Assembly (NCBI RefSeq): GCF_027409185.1
Contig: NC_084463.1
Location: 160,681,869 to 160,745,868, forward strand
Length of the DNA: 64,000 nucleotides
Direction of reading: 5' to 3'
Source: Cynocephalus volans
Taxonomy: Eukaryota > Chordata > Mammalia > Dermoptera > Cynocephalidae
Shown here piece after piece: positions 1-11,935 of this stretch. How positions within the stretch are numbered: position 1 is the first letter of the stretch; each line of letters starts with the position of its first letter. The notes under the pieces are model-generated. The model did not search any database and had not been told where the DNA came from. It was given only the letters and a program-made list of their open reading frames with translations. The position numbers were made by a program, and so were the translations under genes.

Positions 1-1880
1 GGCTCCTTCCAGTTCTTCTTTCCCCTCCAACCCAGAGCTGCCCAGGAAGGAGCAAACTGTGGCCACCCTCCCAGCTGGGGCAGGCCCATCACCACCCAGC
101 CCCACCCAGGGATCTAAGGTCCTCTGTTTACTGCCGTTTGCTGGAACAGCTTGTTTTGGTCTTCAGTAATCTGCTGACGCACTGGCCGCCCTGCCCCTGT
201 CCTCCATCAGGGTGGTGGTATTTTTAGCCTTATTTGGAGAAGGAGAATGCAGAACCGGGGCCATGTGGTCCACTGTACTGTGGGCACAGCCCTGGCCCCC
301 TAAGGCAGGCCAGAAAATCTGTGTGGTTCTCTGCCCTCAACTTAATCTCTCCTCAAGTACATTCCTTTCCCAGCTATGGGACTTAGAGGCCAGGAGAACT
401 TCTCAACAAGGACCCCCTGAAATCGTGCCATTTTGCCCCCAGTAGGTGGCTGGGGCAGCTCCAGACACAAGGGTACAAAGTCTTACCTCTCTTTGTGATG
501 GAGAAGTCTATGCTTTGTGCATTGCTGATTCTCCTTCCTCCTCCTCTTTGAAAAATCAAATCTAGGACAGTTTCTGGGAGTCGGGAATGATATATGTAAA
601 TGAGAGATTTTGAGACCAGAGGTAGAGGAAAGCAAGGTATCAACTTGGGCCCCTGATGCAGCAGTACAGCTACGAACACCCTCCTCCCAGGCGCCTTCTC
701 AGGTAAATAAAGGGCTGACTCCACAGCCTGGTACTGTGAAGCAGCAGGGAAGGGTCACTGGGCTGATTTCATACACCCCCTCCCAGCTTTCTAGATCATT
801 CTGACAGGCGATTCCCTCTTCCCCCACTGCTCTTTCATCCCACCCCAAACCACCCCTGGAAATGTTGCCAGGACAAGACCAGTGGGGCAGATCTAGGAGA
901 GGAGTGAGCTGTGGGAATCTTGCCCTGGCAGAAGAGCTCGGCTAAGCAGGCGCCAGTCAACAAGCCTGGGCTTGCCGCATACTCGACCTTCCGTGCTGAG
1001 AGTCACATGAGAAAGAGTCACCAGTTTTCCGAGAACTGCAGGGAGGGGTGCGGCCTGGGCCCTGCCCTGTGTGCAGATGTCATCTTGCAGAGGCAGAGGA
1101 AAAACACCTTCACCAGTTTCCTCCTGGTCGCCAAGGGAGCCTGTCGTCACAGGGTGGTCCTGTTTGGGGTGTGGATGGTTACCTGGGAGGAGGCTTCCTG
1201 GCAAAAGTTCCTGCCAGATGCCCTTCTCAGTTCTGGTTACTTCTACCTTAAACCTCAGGGAGCCAGGGCTGCACAGGGGGAGCTGTGGTTTCTCCTCCCC
1301 CTGGCACTACACAGGGAAGGGAGATGCCAACTATGCTTTTCAAAATCCTCCCGAACACTCGGGCCCTGCCTGGCCTTGGTAGAGGAGACAAGAGCTCATC
1401 AGATTTGCTTCTGTAAGACCCAAGTGGGGGGTCCTCCTAGCGGGCCACCAGCGGGCACTGCCCCCCGCCCCACAGTCACCAACCCACTCCCTGAGGCCCG
1501 TCACGGGGGACAAAGTGCCCCGCCCAAACGCAGTTTAAAAAAGAAAAGAAAACCCCCTTTCTCCCCACCCCCATCCCAAAGGAAAATGGTCTGAAAATCT
1601 GTACCCTTTTGGTCTTGTTCCCACGCAATTACACATACTGTCTTCCGCAGAAACATCTTCCTTTTACATTATTTTGCAATTCCCTTTTCCCCTCTTAATT
1701 CATCATGAAGATCAGTGTCCTAGGCCAGGAGGGATCCCTGTTGTTCTGAAATATTTCAACTGCCCAGGCCCCTGGTGACAGAGAATGACAAACCCAGGAC
1801 GCACGCCGCTCGCGCCACCAGGCAGCCCCACGGAGCTCAGTGTTTCCCCCCAACTTGCTCCCAGCCATTTTTTAAACAAC
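1..1880. other. Upstream flank of NEAT1, no gene recognised
   Basis: Single-copy-looking, moderately GC-rich sequence without t-SINE insertions. It precedes the NEAT1 promoter; by mammalian synteny the gene further left would be FRMD8, but nothing of it is recognisable here. A 227-codon open frame (911-1594) exists, but it runs through low-complexity C-rich and A-rich sequence and resembles no family I know, so I do not call it coding. The lack of young repeats, compared with the rest of the window, would fit a constrained regulatory flank; that is inference. Confidence 0.5.
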
Positions 1881-1999
1881 GTGGGACGGTTTCTTAGCCA
1901 GAGAGCCTGTCAGCACAGGCGCGAGCGGGACGTCCCGCTTCCCTAACGAGGCCCGCGACGGGCGGCCCCGGCCCCACCCCCACCCGCGCGCCGCGGCGC

Positions 2000-2007
2000 T
2001 GACGTCA
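2000..2007. promoter_or_regulatory. CRE palindrome TGACGTCA
   Basis: Exact 8-bp CREB/ATF consensus inside the CpG island, about 555 bp upstream of the NEAT1 start. A second CGTCA-like half-site (CCGTCACG) follows at once. ATF/CREB binding is inferred from the motif only. Confidence 0.6.
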
Positions 2008-2113
2008 CCGTCACGAGGCGCGGCCACCGCCCGCGGAGTCACGCGCCCACCGCCGCCGCCGCCGCCCGCCTCCGAGCGATGCGCCCGCTGCAGAGATCCC
2101 TCCGCTGCCGCTC

Positions 2114-2123
2114 GGAATTTTCC
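2114..2123. promoter_or_regulatory. Kappa-B-like site GGAATTTTCC
   Basis: Ten-base match to GGRNNNYYCC, about 440 bp upstream of the NEAT1 start. NF-kappa-B occupancy is only suggested by the motif. Confidence 0.35.
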
Positions 2124-2529
2124 AGACGCTCTGCCGGCCCTTCTTTCGGGGCTCTGTCGCGGGGGTGACCTGAGGCGACCCCGGCAGCTCCCTTCGCCCC
2201 TTCGGGAGAGCGGCCTTAGCCCGCCCCCCGTAGCGAGCCAGTCTCGCAGGGAACCGTGTTACCACCATTCCCCGCACCAGAAGGAAAGGGGATTTCTGTC
2301 CCGTGGCATCTGTCTCCCAAATGTGACTTTTGAGGTGTGTTCTCAGTCCCATGAAGCACTGCTGAGGGGGAAGCGGGGCTGAATTGAGCAATCTGAGTGG
2401 GAGGCCACCGTGGGAGACCGTGGACCGCCCCTGGGGGGGGTCTCCTCGGGCGGGGGGGAGGGACTTTTTTCCGGTGACCGTGGAGGAATCGTCCCGTTGA
2501 GCAATGCCCTGAGTGACGCGACCTAGGGC

Positions 2530-2537
2530 TATAAAAG
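2530..2537 (+). promoter_or_regulatory. TATA box of NEAT1
   Basis: TATAAAAG begins 31 bp before the inferred transcription start at 2561, the standard spacing. It lies in a G-rich core promoter just downstream of a run of G/C tracts. It supports a focused RNA polymerase II start shared by both NEAT1 isoforms. Confidence 0.85.
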
Positions 2538-4247
2538 CAAAAGTTGTGGCCCGTCCGGCAGGAGTTAGTGACAGGGAGGGCCTTGGGGTTGGGCTTAGTG
2601 GTCGGGGAGGAAGTGGCCAGTTTAGGGCCTCAGGGGACAGATGGGGGGAAGGGTCGAGCTAGATGAGACTGGGGGGGTGGCGGTGAGAGGAGAAGGTTAG
2701 AGAGGAGACGAGAGCTTGGGGGCACCGTGGTGGGAGGGCTGTGGGTACTGTGCCCGCAGTAACCCCCAGGGGGGACAGCTGCACTGCGGGCCAGGCTGCC
2801 CTTGCTGCCTGCCGGAGAAGGGGAACTTGACCTCTGCGAGGGCGCCGCTCTTTTGTGGGCTGGGCGACCCCAGTGCCTTGGTTGCAGGAAGGAGGAAGGC
2901 GGGCGGAATTGGGCAGTTGAGGCCCCGGAAGCGATCGGGAAGGGCAGCAGTGGGTACTGGGCTGCAGGTGGGCTGGGAGGCCCGACTTTGAACTTGTCCA
3001 TGCCAGCAGCCCTGTTTTTTTCCAGACGAAGGGTTGTGAACTCGCCTGGGGATGAGGCCTGGTCTCGTGGAAGCTGAGCTTAGCTTCGTGGGGCTGACGG
3101 CTCTGGCTCGGGGTGGTATGTAATGTTGGCTCGGCCCAGGCCAGTGGAGTCCAGGGCTGGGTGCCAGGCGAGGCCCCTGGTCAGAGGTGAGGGGTGGTCT
3201 GAGGAGTGACTGCGGAGGTAAGGTGCCAGCCTCACCGCATACTGGTGTGGCGCCTAACGTGACAGGCGGGGGCTGCTGAGAGGCGTGATGTTTGTGTGTC
3301 TGGGGACAATACTGACCAACGCTCTATTTTCCAGGTGGCAGTGCTTTCCTTTGGACTTTTCTCTAGGTTTGGTGCTAACTTCTTCTGTGAGCTCCCTCTC
3401 CCCTCTCCTCCCTTTAAATGTCTCGAGGTTATCGGTTCACTTAAAACATTGCCTCTGGTAATCTGGTAAGCCTGGGGGAGTAGCTGGGGTAGTTTCAGAG
3501 ACGCTGTTGGAGTCGGTATTGCTGGGAATGGTGAAGGAGCAAAGAAGGAGCAAAGGCTGTCCCCGATGAGACTCCAGGGGATGGGTCGGGGCGGGTTGGT
3601 GCTGCTTGCTTGTGGAGAGGGTGGGGATTGAAGGTGCACCCTCGGGTGGGCTCGCCGTGATGATTCCAGCCGAAAGTTACAAAATGCTTCATGGACCGTG
3701 GTTTGTTACTATAGTGTTCATCATGGCGAGCAGATGGCACCAGGAGGAATGGAGCCCCTGGCCAGTGTGAGTCCTAGCAGTGCAGGAGGGGAGACCCTGA
3801 AGCAGAGAGCCCGCCTAAATTGATGCCTACAGATGGAATTTCCAGAGATTCCAGAGGTTTAGGAGGAAGTTCTCCAATGGCATGCATGTTTCCAGGCCTT
3901 GTTCAGGAAGCCTTGTATTCAGGAGGCCACCATTTAAGGTTTTCAGATGAGCGTATGTGAGGGGGTGATCTTACAAAGTCCAAAGCAGATGCATCCAGCT
4001 TGAGGGGACTTCGGCTTTGAGTGAATGTTTGTTCTGGGAGCACCAGCCTCTGGGCACATGAATGCCAGCAGGCACCCCTCCTTTCCTGGGGGTAGAGGTT
4101 TTCAGATGCTGCATCTTCTAAATTGAGCCTCCGGTCATACTAAATCTATGCTACGAACCTTGCTTCCAGAAGATTCTTAAACTGTAGAACGTTTTAGCGT
4201 TGATGCCACACAACACAGTGATGCCTTGCAGATGGAGCCCGGTGACC

Positions 4248-4308
4248 TCTCACCTACCCATCTTCTCACCTTCTCACCTACCCACCTTCTCACCTGCCTG
4301 CCTGCCTG
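4248..4308 (+). repeat. Short pyrimidine-rich tandem repeat in NEAT1_1
   Basis: About four imperfect units built on CTCACCTACC and CTCACCTTCT, ending in a (CCTG)n run. It is exonic in both NEAT1 isoforms. C/U-rich RNA of this type can bind KH or PTB proteins, but no specific protein is implied by the sequence. Confidence 0.7.
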
Positions 4309-4716
4309 TGTGTTAGTCGGAGGAATTCTTAGTGCAATGCTATAACTTGGGTGTTGGGGAAAGCTGTTCAATTTTAAATGCCTTAGGCAGGAGGGATATG
4401 TTATATGAAGCAGATTGTCAAATTGAGGGGGTCATTGTGTTGTGCTAAAATCTGGGAGGGTGCAAGTTGATCATACCCAAATTCTGTGTGTTAGAGATGG
4501 CAGGTCTAGTCTGGGTGGTGGGTGTATCTCTAGTGACTTTGGTTCTTGCTCCAGTTTTTTAAACTTGAATTTTACCTGATTAAATTTCAAAGTATTTTTG
4601 GCATTCCAATAGGAGGACCCTGAGGTGGGAGTTGTAGGAAGGGGAGGACGCAGCTTGGCTCTGGTACTGGGAGTGGGGGGATGAAGGGGAGAGGGTTGGT
4701 TAGGCATGTAGCACAG

Positions 4717-4776
4717 AGGGTGGGGGTGTGGGGAGGGTGGGGGTGCGGGGAATGCGGGGGTGTGGGGAACGTGGGT
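4717..4776 (+). repeat. G-rich tract with quadruplex potential in NEAT1_1
   Basis: Multiple runs of three to five G (GGGTGGGGGTGTGGGGAGGG and similar) spaced by one to five bases on the RNA-sense strand, enough for several alternative G-quadruplexes. G-quadruplex motifs are reported as conserved in NEAT1 and bound by NONO; that link is from the literature, not this sequence. Confidence 0.7.
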
Positions 4777-5046
4777 TGAAGAGAATTCTCAATAAAGACG
4801 GCAGAGCTCTGGGGAATTTAATAGAGTTCATGAGCAGAAAAGATAACTAATTGGTAGTGAATTGTTCTTTTTTTTTGTTTGTCTTGTAAATTGTTAATGC
4901 TGGTAACGTTTGGTAACATTGAAAAGTTGGTTGGAAATTTTTCTAAAATGCTTAGAATTTTCAGTGCAAGGAAAAAAGCAAAATTGTTTTGCTATGCTGC
5001 AAGGTGGGAAAGATTCTGAAAATATATGTCTTAAAACCTCAATGTT

Positions 5047-5197
5047 GGGCCGGCCCGGTGGCTCACTCAGGAGAGTGCAGCGCTGGTAGCGCCGAGGCCA
5101 GGGGTTCGGAGCCTATATAGGGGGATGGCCCGTGCGCTCAGTGGTGCAGACAACACCGTGCCCAGGGTTGCGATCCCCTTACCGGCCCAAAAAAAAA
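5047..5197 (+). mobile_element. t-SINE inside NEAT1_1
   Basis: Starts GGGCCGGCCC, contains two tRNA-like units and an A-tail. Flanked by a 14-bp target duplication AAAACCTCAATGTT (5033-5046 and 5198-5211). Lineage-specific insertion transcribed in both isoforms. Confidence 0.9.
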
Positions 5198-6125
5198 AAA
5201 ACCTCAATGTTACTTACTCGAAAGATTCGTCATTTCAAATTTGTATCAGCAGAACATCCTTCACTGCTTTACAAGCTTCAGGGGTGATTTATTGGAAGCT
5301 TTGAAGGTGTGTGATTTTCAGGAGCGTTCAATCTTAGGAAGGACTTTTAAATGCCTGAATTGTGGGCTTTAAAAGTGTTTAAATGTGTATGTAAAATGAG
5401 ACTAGATGGACTTCTGGGTTTGTAATTCACATTTCATCAATGAGATATTTTATGATTGAAAATTCTGAGCAAAGTGAAAATGTAATGATTCCTAAAGGCG
5501 TTCTGTGCATAAGTCATGGCTCGTACACATCTTTTGTCTTTCTGTGTTTGGTCAATATTAATAACAGCAAAAGCTTTGCTTATGTTTTCAAATCAGTCAT
5601 TGTAACAAGGATAATGAAATAACCTTTTGTGGTCACTGTAAAATTACTGTAATATTTGGTATCAAAGAGAATCCATGTACCTTTGCTAAGCTTAGAGTGA
5701 ATAACCCATTGTGTTTTTGAGTATGCTTTTTAAATGATCCAGGACTAGAGGGGAAATTATCAACCAAAATCAGTTGGAATAAGAGCAAAACTGGGGATGG
5801 GGGGGCAGGGGGAGAGGTGGGACCTTTACTAGATGAGGTCTGTAAACTTTCAGAGAAGTCAAGACTCTTTGTTTCTGAACTGCATCTATTGAATTGGTGA
5901 AGTAGTACCAGTGGCTTTTTATCGTGTCTCTCTTCCCTTTAAATTTCACTTTAAAAATTTAAAATCCCCAATACTTTCTACTTGGGATTTTCCTGTGTTC
6001 TGGGTTCCTTTTTTAAAAAAAAATGTTTAAAAATATATTGGCATGGTAGTTCAATTCTTACCCAGTGGCTTGGGTGTGATATAAACAATTATTGTCATTG
6101 GAATTTAATGTGTATTAGTTATGCA

Positions 6126-6241
6126 TGTATGGGGAAACGTCTTTAGGTATGCTGCTGTGAAATTGACACTGTAAAAGTTGGTGGTCAAAAGTACTTGTAT
6201 GTTGCTGTGTATGTTAAGAACTAGTCCTGTTGCATCATGTA
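6126..6241 (+). promoter_or_regulatory. Five TGTA (UGUA) CFIm motifs upstream of the NEAT1_1 poly(A) signal
   Basis: TGTA occurs at 6126, 6170, 6196, 6208 and 6238, all within 153 bases before the AATAAA. In human NEAT1 a five-UGUA cluster recruits CFIm (CPSF6/NUDT21) to make the short isoform. The same number and placement argues for a conserved isoform switch. Confidence 0.8.
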
Positions 6242-6278
6242 CATAATTACTAATCATTTTATACCCCTTTACAGCACA

Positions 6279-6284
6279 AATAAA
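6279..6284 (+). terminator. AATAAA poly(A) signal of NEAT1_1
   Basis: Canonical hexamer followed within 25 bases by a G/T-rich downstream element (GGTTTGAGTTCTG). Its distance from the start (3.72 kb) matches the known short isoform. Confidence 0.9.
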
Positions 6285-8639
6285 GGTTTGAGTTCTGAGC
6301 TCATTAGAATTGTATTACTATGTCACATTTTTCGACATTTCTTAATCCCTATCAAGTTGTCTTTGTAATGAAGTTGGATATTTCTTCATATTGTAGATTT
6401 AGGTCTAGATTCACTGTTCACTAGTTCCAAGTAATTGGAACAGTAGAGTGGGGTAACCTCAACTAGAACTGGTATGTCCTGAATGGTCTGCAGATGGGTG
6501 GGTGGGGGTTGGGTGTTCTGCTCACTGGGAACTGGTAATGGTTGTGCAGAACGTGATGCTGAACCACACAGCCAGTGAAGGTGGGTGCCTGGGTGGGCGG
6601 GGAGTACTTCAACTATAATATTCTGAACATTACCTGGCCAGATTACCAAATGGTGCATATTTTTGTTTTAGAACGGACATGTAATATGTGTTTCCCATAA
6701 TTGCAGTCTTTGGGAGGCTGGAATGTACTTGGGATTTGGGTTTGGAAGCACATTTTGACTTTGGCTTACATTTTTTCTTTTGGTAAGTGACTAAAAGGTT
6801 GAGACTTCCTTGTGTAAGTGCTATATTAAGCAAGCAAAGTCTGTGCAAAGGGCAAGAGTTGAACTTGGAATCCAGAGTGTGCGTCATGGTGTAAATTGAC
6901 CCTGTCCTAGGTGGGGAGTGGCAGCCGTTTCATCCTGGGAAGTGTTCTGTACTCAGACTTACACTGCAGTTCTGTGTTACCTCTTTGGGGCTGTGAGGTT
7001 TTGACTCAGAAGAGATAAACTCTGGCTGTGAAGAGAAACCACTGCATCCCCTCTGGAGCAGAAAGGGAAATGTGTGCTGCTCAGCAGGGCCTGCTTGCCA
7101 GGGAGGGAAATGGGACCTTAACTGGAACCGGCAAAGGTGGAACCAAAACACGGTGGGGGCCTTCAGGCCTGATGGATTCTCTCTTTCCAAGGCAGCGGGG
7201 ACTGGCTGCTCTCCTAGCTCTTGGGAGCAGCTTGTATGCCTGCCTCCTCGTACCTTGGTGACCCTTCACATGTACTCTACTGACAAGTTAAATGCCAGAA
7301 AGAAGTCACAGTGCTGCCCAGCAAGCCTTCTGGCGGAGGCTCAGGGCTCTGCTGTGTGCAGCTTCCAGGTCCTCTCCCTGCTTCGCCACCCCTCTCCTCC
7401 ATCCCCCAGAAACGATCTAAGCTCCTTTCCTGTCTCACCCCTCTGCTTTGCTTTTTACCCCAACATCCCTCCGCCTACCTTGTCCTCTTTTCAGAACTGT
7501 TTTTACTGTTGTTGTTTATTAGATGATTACAGAACTCTTGCCTCTTATGTAAATGGATTCTTTTTCCCAGAGACTGTGGCATGCTGAAAAAGAATTTATC
7601 CACAGGGGTGTGTTTGATACTGGAAGTGTTTATGAAGTGGGGCTCGTTAATACAGAGCAAAGGGCTAAGCTCACTGCCCTTCTCACCTCCACCCTGATCT
7701 AGGGGTTGAGGACTTAGTTCTTTGCCCACAGTTAATCTCAGGTCAGGGCAGGGGGGCGGGGGGGGTCTGCATGTATTGATGACTGTTGGCAATCATTGCT
7801 GATCAGTTTGCACCCTCATGATTAGATCTATTGATCTGAATTCAGCCTTTTCTCTGGACTCCCAGGCCATGGATGATACAAAGGAATTCAATGAGTGGAC
7901 GCCTGGTGATCTTGTGCAAATTAAAAGTAAGGGGGCTTAAGAATAGTAAAAGTTGAATTTGAAGTTCTTTTGAAAAGGAAAACAGACTAAGAGCAAGTAT
8001 TGGTGAAGGCCCCTCTGTGTGCCCAGATTGCAGACACAGAACTGCAGAAATGGACACTTATAAAGGGATTGACAGTAACAGCCCCCACCTCCACCCTGTC
8101 AACTGCCTGTCAGCTGCCTGTGGTTTGTCTTACTATGACTATTAGAGGAATCCAGGGGCCTTTAATGCTGGAGCTAAGTTCTCTGTGTGTACTTAAGTCT
8201 CTAGAGGAAATGTTAACCTCTGGCTTTGTGTAGTTCTCATTATGGCCTAGTGCTGGTATTAAATAAAGAAATGCCAAAATAGGCTTACAGATATTTGTGG
8301 TATGTTTAAAATTTTCATATTCAGCACACAAAATATACAGATGAAGAGTGGAAACAGCAAGGGGAAGATAGCAAAATAAAAACTAAAAATGAAGATAAGG
8401 TGTACCTCCTAAGGAGCGTGGCCCTGACCTTCCTCTGAGTGAGGGCGCCCTCTCCACCACCTTCCGGCCTGTCGGATACCAGGGCCTGCCACCTGCTGGA
8501 GGCTTCCCCCTGCAGGCCCCTCAGCCCTGCTGCACTGCCTTCTTTTCTTTTAAATAATTCTTCGTTGAGTTCTCCTATGTTAAAAGGGTTTATTGTAAAG
8601 TTTGAAAATAAGCAAACTGACAAAAAATCCTCATCTTCC

Positions 8640-9650
8640 ACTAACAGTTGTTATTAGCATAGTTGCATCTGGAGGTTTTTCCCCTATGCATAGGATATAT
8701 GCATTTTTATACAAAAATGGGATTATATTGTATATTCTATTTTGCAGCTCCTTTTACTTAATATATATTGAACACATTTTCTTGTCATCTGAAGCATCTT
8801 TATTGGTGGTACAATGTTCTGTTGCGTTGCTGTATCAATCTAAACAATCTCATTTAGATGGGTATATAGGTTATTTCCCATTTTTTTTCTCTTAGGAAAT
8901 AATCTGTGATAACTTTCCTTGTAACTCAAACTTAATCACATCCGTTACTTCTTTCAGGTACATGAATGCATTTCTAGAAGGAAATGACTGTTAAACTTAC
9001 TAAGACTTTAGGTTCGTTTGCTGAATTGCCCTCCAGAGAGGGATTTTCTAAATTAGTGTTCTCACTAGTGAAGCAAACCTGACTTCCCTTTCCTCAGGAT
9101 GGTTAATACATGAAATAAACTTTGCTCCTTGGATAGATCCAGCCTACTTACGTGTGCGCTAGCATAGCCGCTGGTGAGACATCTCTCCCGCATATTAACT
9201 GGCCATTTGCATTTTGTGTGTGTCTGTGTGTGTATCACTTTCCACTTAATTGTTCATTTTTCCATTGGTTGTTTTGTGGGCGCTATTTACATAATAAGGA
9301 TGTTAATGATCCTTTGTTATTTTGATGCAAATAATTTTCCAGTTTGTAGATTGCCTTTTAATTTTGTCTATCATATTTCAGACATACAAGTTATACAATT
9401 TTTCTGAGGTTAGTTTATCACTATGGTTTTTGCACTTGCTGTTAAGCTAGATCTCTCCCACCTCAAGAGTATACATGGTTTTTTTTTGTTTGTTTTTCTT
9501 TTTGGCAGCTGACCAGTACAGGGATCCGAACCCTTGACCTTGGTGTTGTAACACTGCAAAATATTAATCTATATTTTCTTGTGGCCCTTGTATGGTCTCA
9601 TTTTTTACATATAAACCTGTACTCCAACTGGAGTGTATTATGGAGTTGGC
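8640..9650 (-). mobile_element. Old L1ME-type LINE sequence (antisense) in NEAT1_2, with a partial SINE
   Basis: Resembles the reverse complement of the 3' region of ancient L1 elements, e.g. the 'gaattgccctccagag' passage near 9025. A truncated antisense t-SINE monomer lies at about 9480-9560 (GGCAGCTGACCAGTACAGGG). Boundaries approximate. Confidence 0.5.
9214..9234 (+). repeat. UG-rich run in NEAT1_2
   Basis: Alternating TG with one interruption. UG repeats are preferred by TDP-43, which is known to act on NEAT1 isoform choice; binding here is inference. Confidence 0.5.
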
Positions 9651-9794
9651 CCTGTCAGTGTTAGGGTGGTTGTCACAATAGGGCAGTTTATTGGAGAAGA
9701 CCTCAAGGACAGGCCAGTATTATTTCCCGAACGGGATTCTAGTTTCTCACTCTTCTTTGACTGCCTGTCCCCCCATCTTCTTCACTGGTTTGGA

Positions 9795-9935
9795 CCTATG
9801 GTGATGGATCTGGGTTCTAATTGTGACTCGACCACTTGGCAACTTTACGACTGGGAGCAAGTTACTTAACCTCGCCTCGCCGGTTTTTCCCATCTGTGAA
9901 ACGGGGGTCAATGAAAGTGTTTGGCACACAGCTCT
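9795..9935 (+). mobile_element. MIR element
   Basis: Contains the MIR hallmark phrases TCTGGGTTCTAATTG, GCAAGTTACTTAACCTC and CATCTGTGAAACGGGG in order. Ancient SINE fixed before placental radiation. Confidence 0.8.
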
Positions 9936-10635
9936 TCTTTTGCTGAGAATTGTCAGTGATTTCCTCTCTGTGCCCTGCTTCCTCTCCTTTTTTGCCCAGC
10001 CTCATTTCTAGCCATTTCCTCCTGGTTCCCTCTCCCGGTTCCCTAGCCTCCTGCCCTCCTTGCTCTGGGCCTTTTCTCCAGCGAGAATCAGTGTGTATAT
10101 TTTTGTCTGTTTTGTTTTTACATTTAATTTTGTTTCCATTAACATTTCCCTGTACCAGCAGATCCACATACACATTTGAATGGCTTTTTCTCAGGGTTGT
10201 TAATCCTGCCACAAGAATTCCATGACAGCTTCTGGAAGTCTGTGAATGCTCTGAGACTATATCCGTCTATTTTTCTGTGGAAAGCATAACTTTCATCAGC
10301 TTGTCAAAGAGGTCCACGATCTCAAAAGAGTATGACTGCATTATTTTATCCCGTTGTATTTATGCTATAGGATATTTGGCCAGTCTCTTAAGTCGTTAAA
10401 GTGTCTTGGCTATTTTAAATTGTGCTGTCGTGAGTATCTCTACAATTTAGTGTCTTCCTGGTCAAGGAGCATGCGTGGTTCTATAACTCTCATCACAGGT
10501 CAGGTGATGCCCCAGAAAGCGCGCACTTCCTCTTGTGAGTATATCCATTTCCATACAGAGTCGCTAACATCAGGTTTTTTCAATTTTACTTATTGCTATT
10601 TTAAGATTTTTTGTGTTGAAATACGAATTTACTGT

Positions 10636-11935
10636 CTTAACCATTTCAAGTGTACAGTTCAGTAGTGTTGAGTATATTCACACTGTCGTGTAACCAATCT
10701 TCAGAACTTCTTCATCTTGCAGAACTGGAACTCTGTCCCCATTAAGCAACATTAGATTCTCCATTCCCTCCTCCCCCAAACCCCTGGCAACCACCATTCT
10801 TCCTGCTTTCTGTTTCTATAAATATGACTACTCTAGGTACCTCCTATAAGTGAAATCATGCAGATCTGTCCTTTCGTGTGACTGGCCTATCTCACTTAGC
10901 ACGATGTCTTCAAGGTCCGTCTGTGTTGTAGCATGGATCAGAATTTCCTTCCTTCTTAAAAGAGCTGAATAATGTTCCATGGTATGTTTTTGTTTATCCA
11001 TTCATGCATCAGTGAATACTAGGGTTTCTTCCACCTTTTGGCTATTGTGAATAATGCTGCTATAAACGTGGGTATACAAATATTTTTTCTGAGACTCTCC
11101 TTTCAGTTCTTTTGGATATATAGCCAGAAGTGGTATTGCTGAATCATATGGTATTTCTATTTTGTAATTTTTTGAGGAACCGCTATACTGTTTGCCATAG
11201 CAACTGGACCATTTTACATTCTCAGCAACAGTGCACACGGGTTTCGGTTTTTCCACATCCTGGCCTACACTTGTTATTTCTGCATTTTTAAAATAACAGT
11301 CATCCTAATGGGTGTGAGGTGATACTTCATTGTGGTTTTGATTTGCATGTCTCTAATGATTAGTGATGTTGACCATCTTTTCTTTTCTTTTTTTTTTTTT
11401 AAAGATGACTGGTAAGGGGATCTTAACCCTTGACTTGGTGTTGTTAGCACCACGCTCACCAAGTGAGCCAACCGGCCATCCCTATACAGTGATCCGAACC
11501 CGTGCCCTTGGTGTCACCAGCACCACGCTCCCCAGTGAGCCACTGGCTGGCCCCATGTTGAGCATCTTTTCATATGTTTATTGGCCATTAGTACATCTTC
11601 TTTGGAAAAATGTCTGTTCAAATCCTTTGCCTATTTTTTAAATTGGGTTATTTGTCTTTTTGTTGTTGTTGACTTCTAGGAGTTCTTTCCGTATTCTGGA
11701 TTTTAACCCCTTATCATATGATTTCCAAATATTTTCTCCCATTCCATAAGGTTGCTTTTTCACTCTGCTGATTGCGTCCTTTGCGCAGAAGTTTTTAGTT
11801 TTTATGTCGTCTAATTTATCTGTTTTTACTTCTGTTGCCTGTGCATTTGGTGTCATATCCAAAAAATCCTTGCCAAGTCCAATGTTATAAAGTATTTGTT
11901 GCTACTTTTAAAAGTATTTCAGTTGTCTTAGTCTG
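10636..11935 (-). mobile_element. L1 fragment (antisense) with nested t-SINE
   Basis: Reverse-strand reading shows a degenerate L1 ORF2 C-terminal region including an IPYDSAIPLLAIYPKE motif near 11100-11170 and an HLTPIRMTVI motif near 11300. Interrupted by a t-SINE at 11382-11554. Confidence 0.8.
11382..11554 (-). mobile_element. t-SINE dimer (antisense)
   Basis: T-tract, then reverse complement of both tRNA-like units. Flanked by GTTGACCATCTTTT / GTTGAGCATCTTTT target duplications (13 of 14 identical), splitting the L1. Confidence 0.9.

Larger units (their letters stand above)
1880..2260. promoter_or_regulatory. CpG island upstream of NEAT1
   Basis: Dense CpG dinucleotides, a (CCG)n run near 2050-2070, a perfect CRE and a kappa-B-like palindrome. 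It lies 300-680 bp before the NEAT1 start. It may be the distal part of the NEAT1 promoter or a bidirectional start region; no transcript can be assigned from sequence alone. Confidence 0.6.
2561..6302 (+). ncRNA. NEAT1: NEAT1 short polyadenylated isoform (NEAT1_1 / MENepsilon)
   Basis: Shares the start with the long isoform and ends after the AATAAA at 6279-6284, giving about 3.74 kb, the size known for the human short isoform (about 3.7 kb), although a 151-bp t-SINE (5047-5197) sits inside. Five TGTA motifs in the last 180 bases before the signal match the CFIm-dependent 3' processing described for human NEAT1_1; HNRNPK antagonises that step in favour of the long form. The cleavage position is estimated as 15-20 bases past the hexamer. 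The isoform also carries a C-rich pyrimidine repeat (4248-4308) and a G-rich tract (4717-4776). Confidence 0.92.

Noticed and set aside
911..1594. 227-codon open frame upstream of NEAT1
   Set aside because: Low-complexity ending, no family resemblance, alternative overlapping frames.
4248..4308. CRISPR-like direct repeats
   Set aside because: Short imperfect pyrimidine repeats without spacers, in a mammalian genome.
10636..11935. Intact L1 coding capacity
   Set aside because: Reverse-strand frames are short and broken; an old fragment only.
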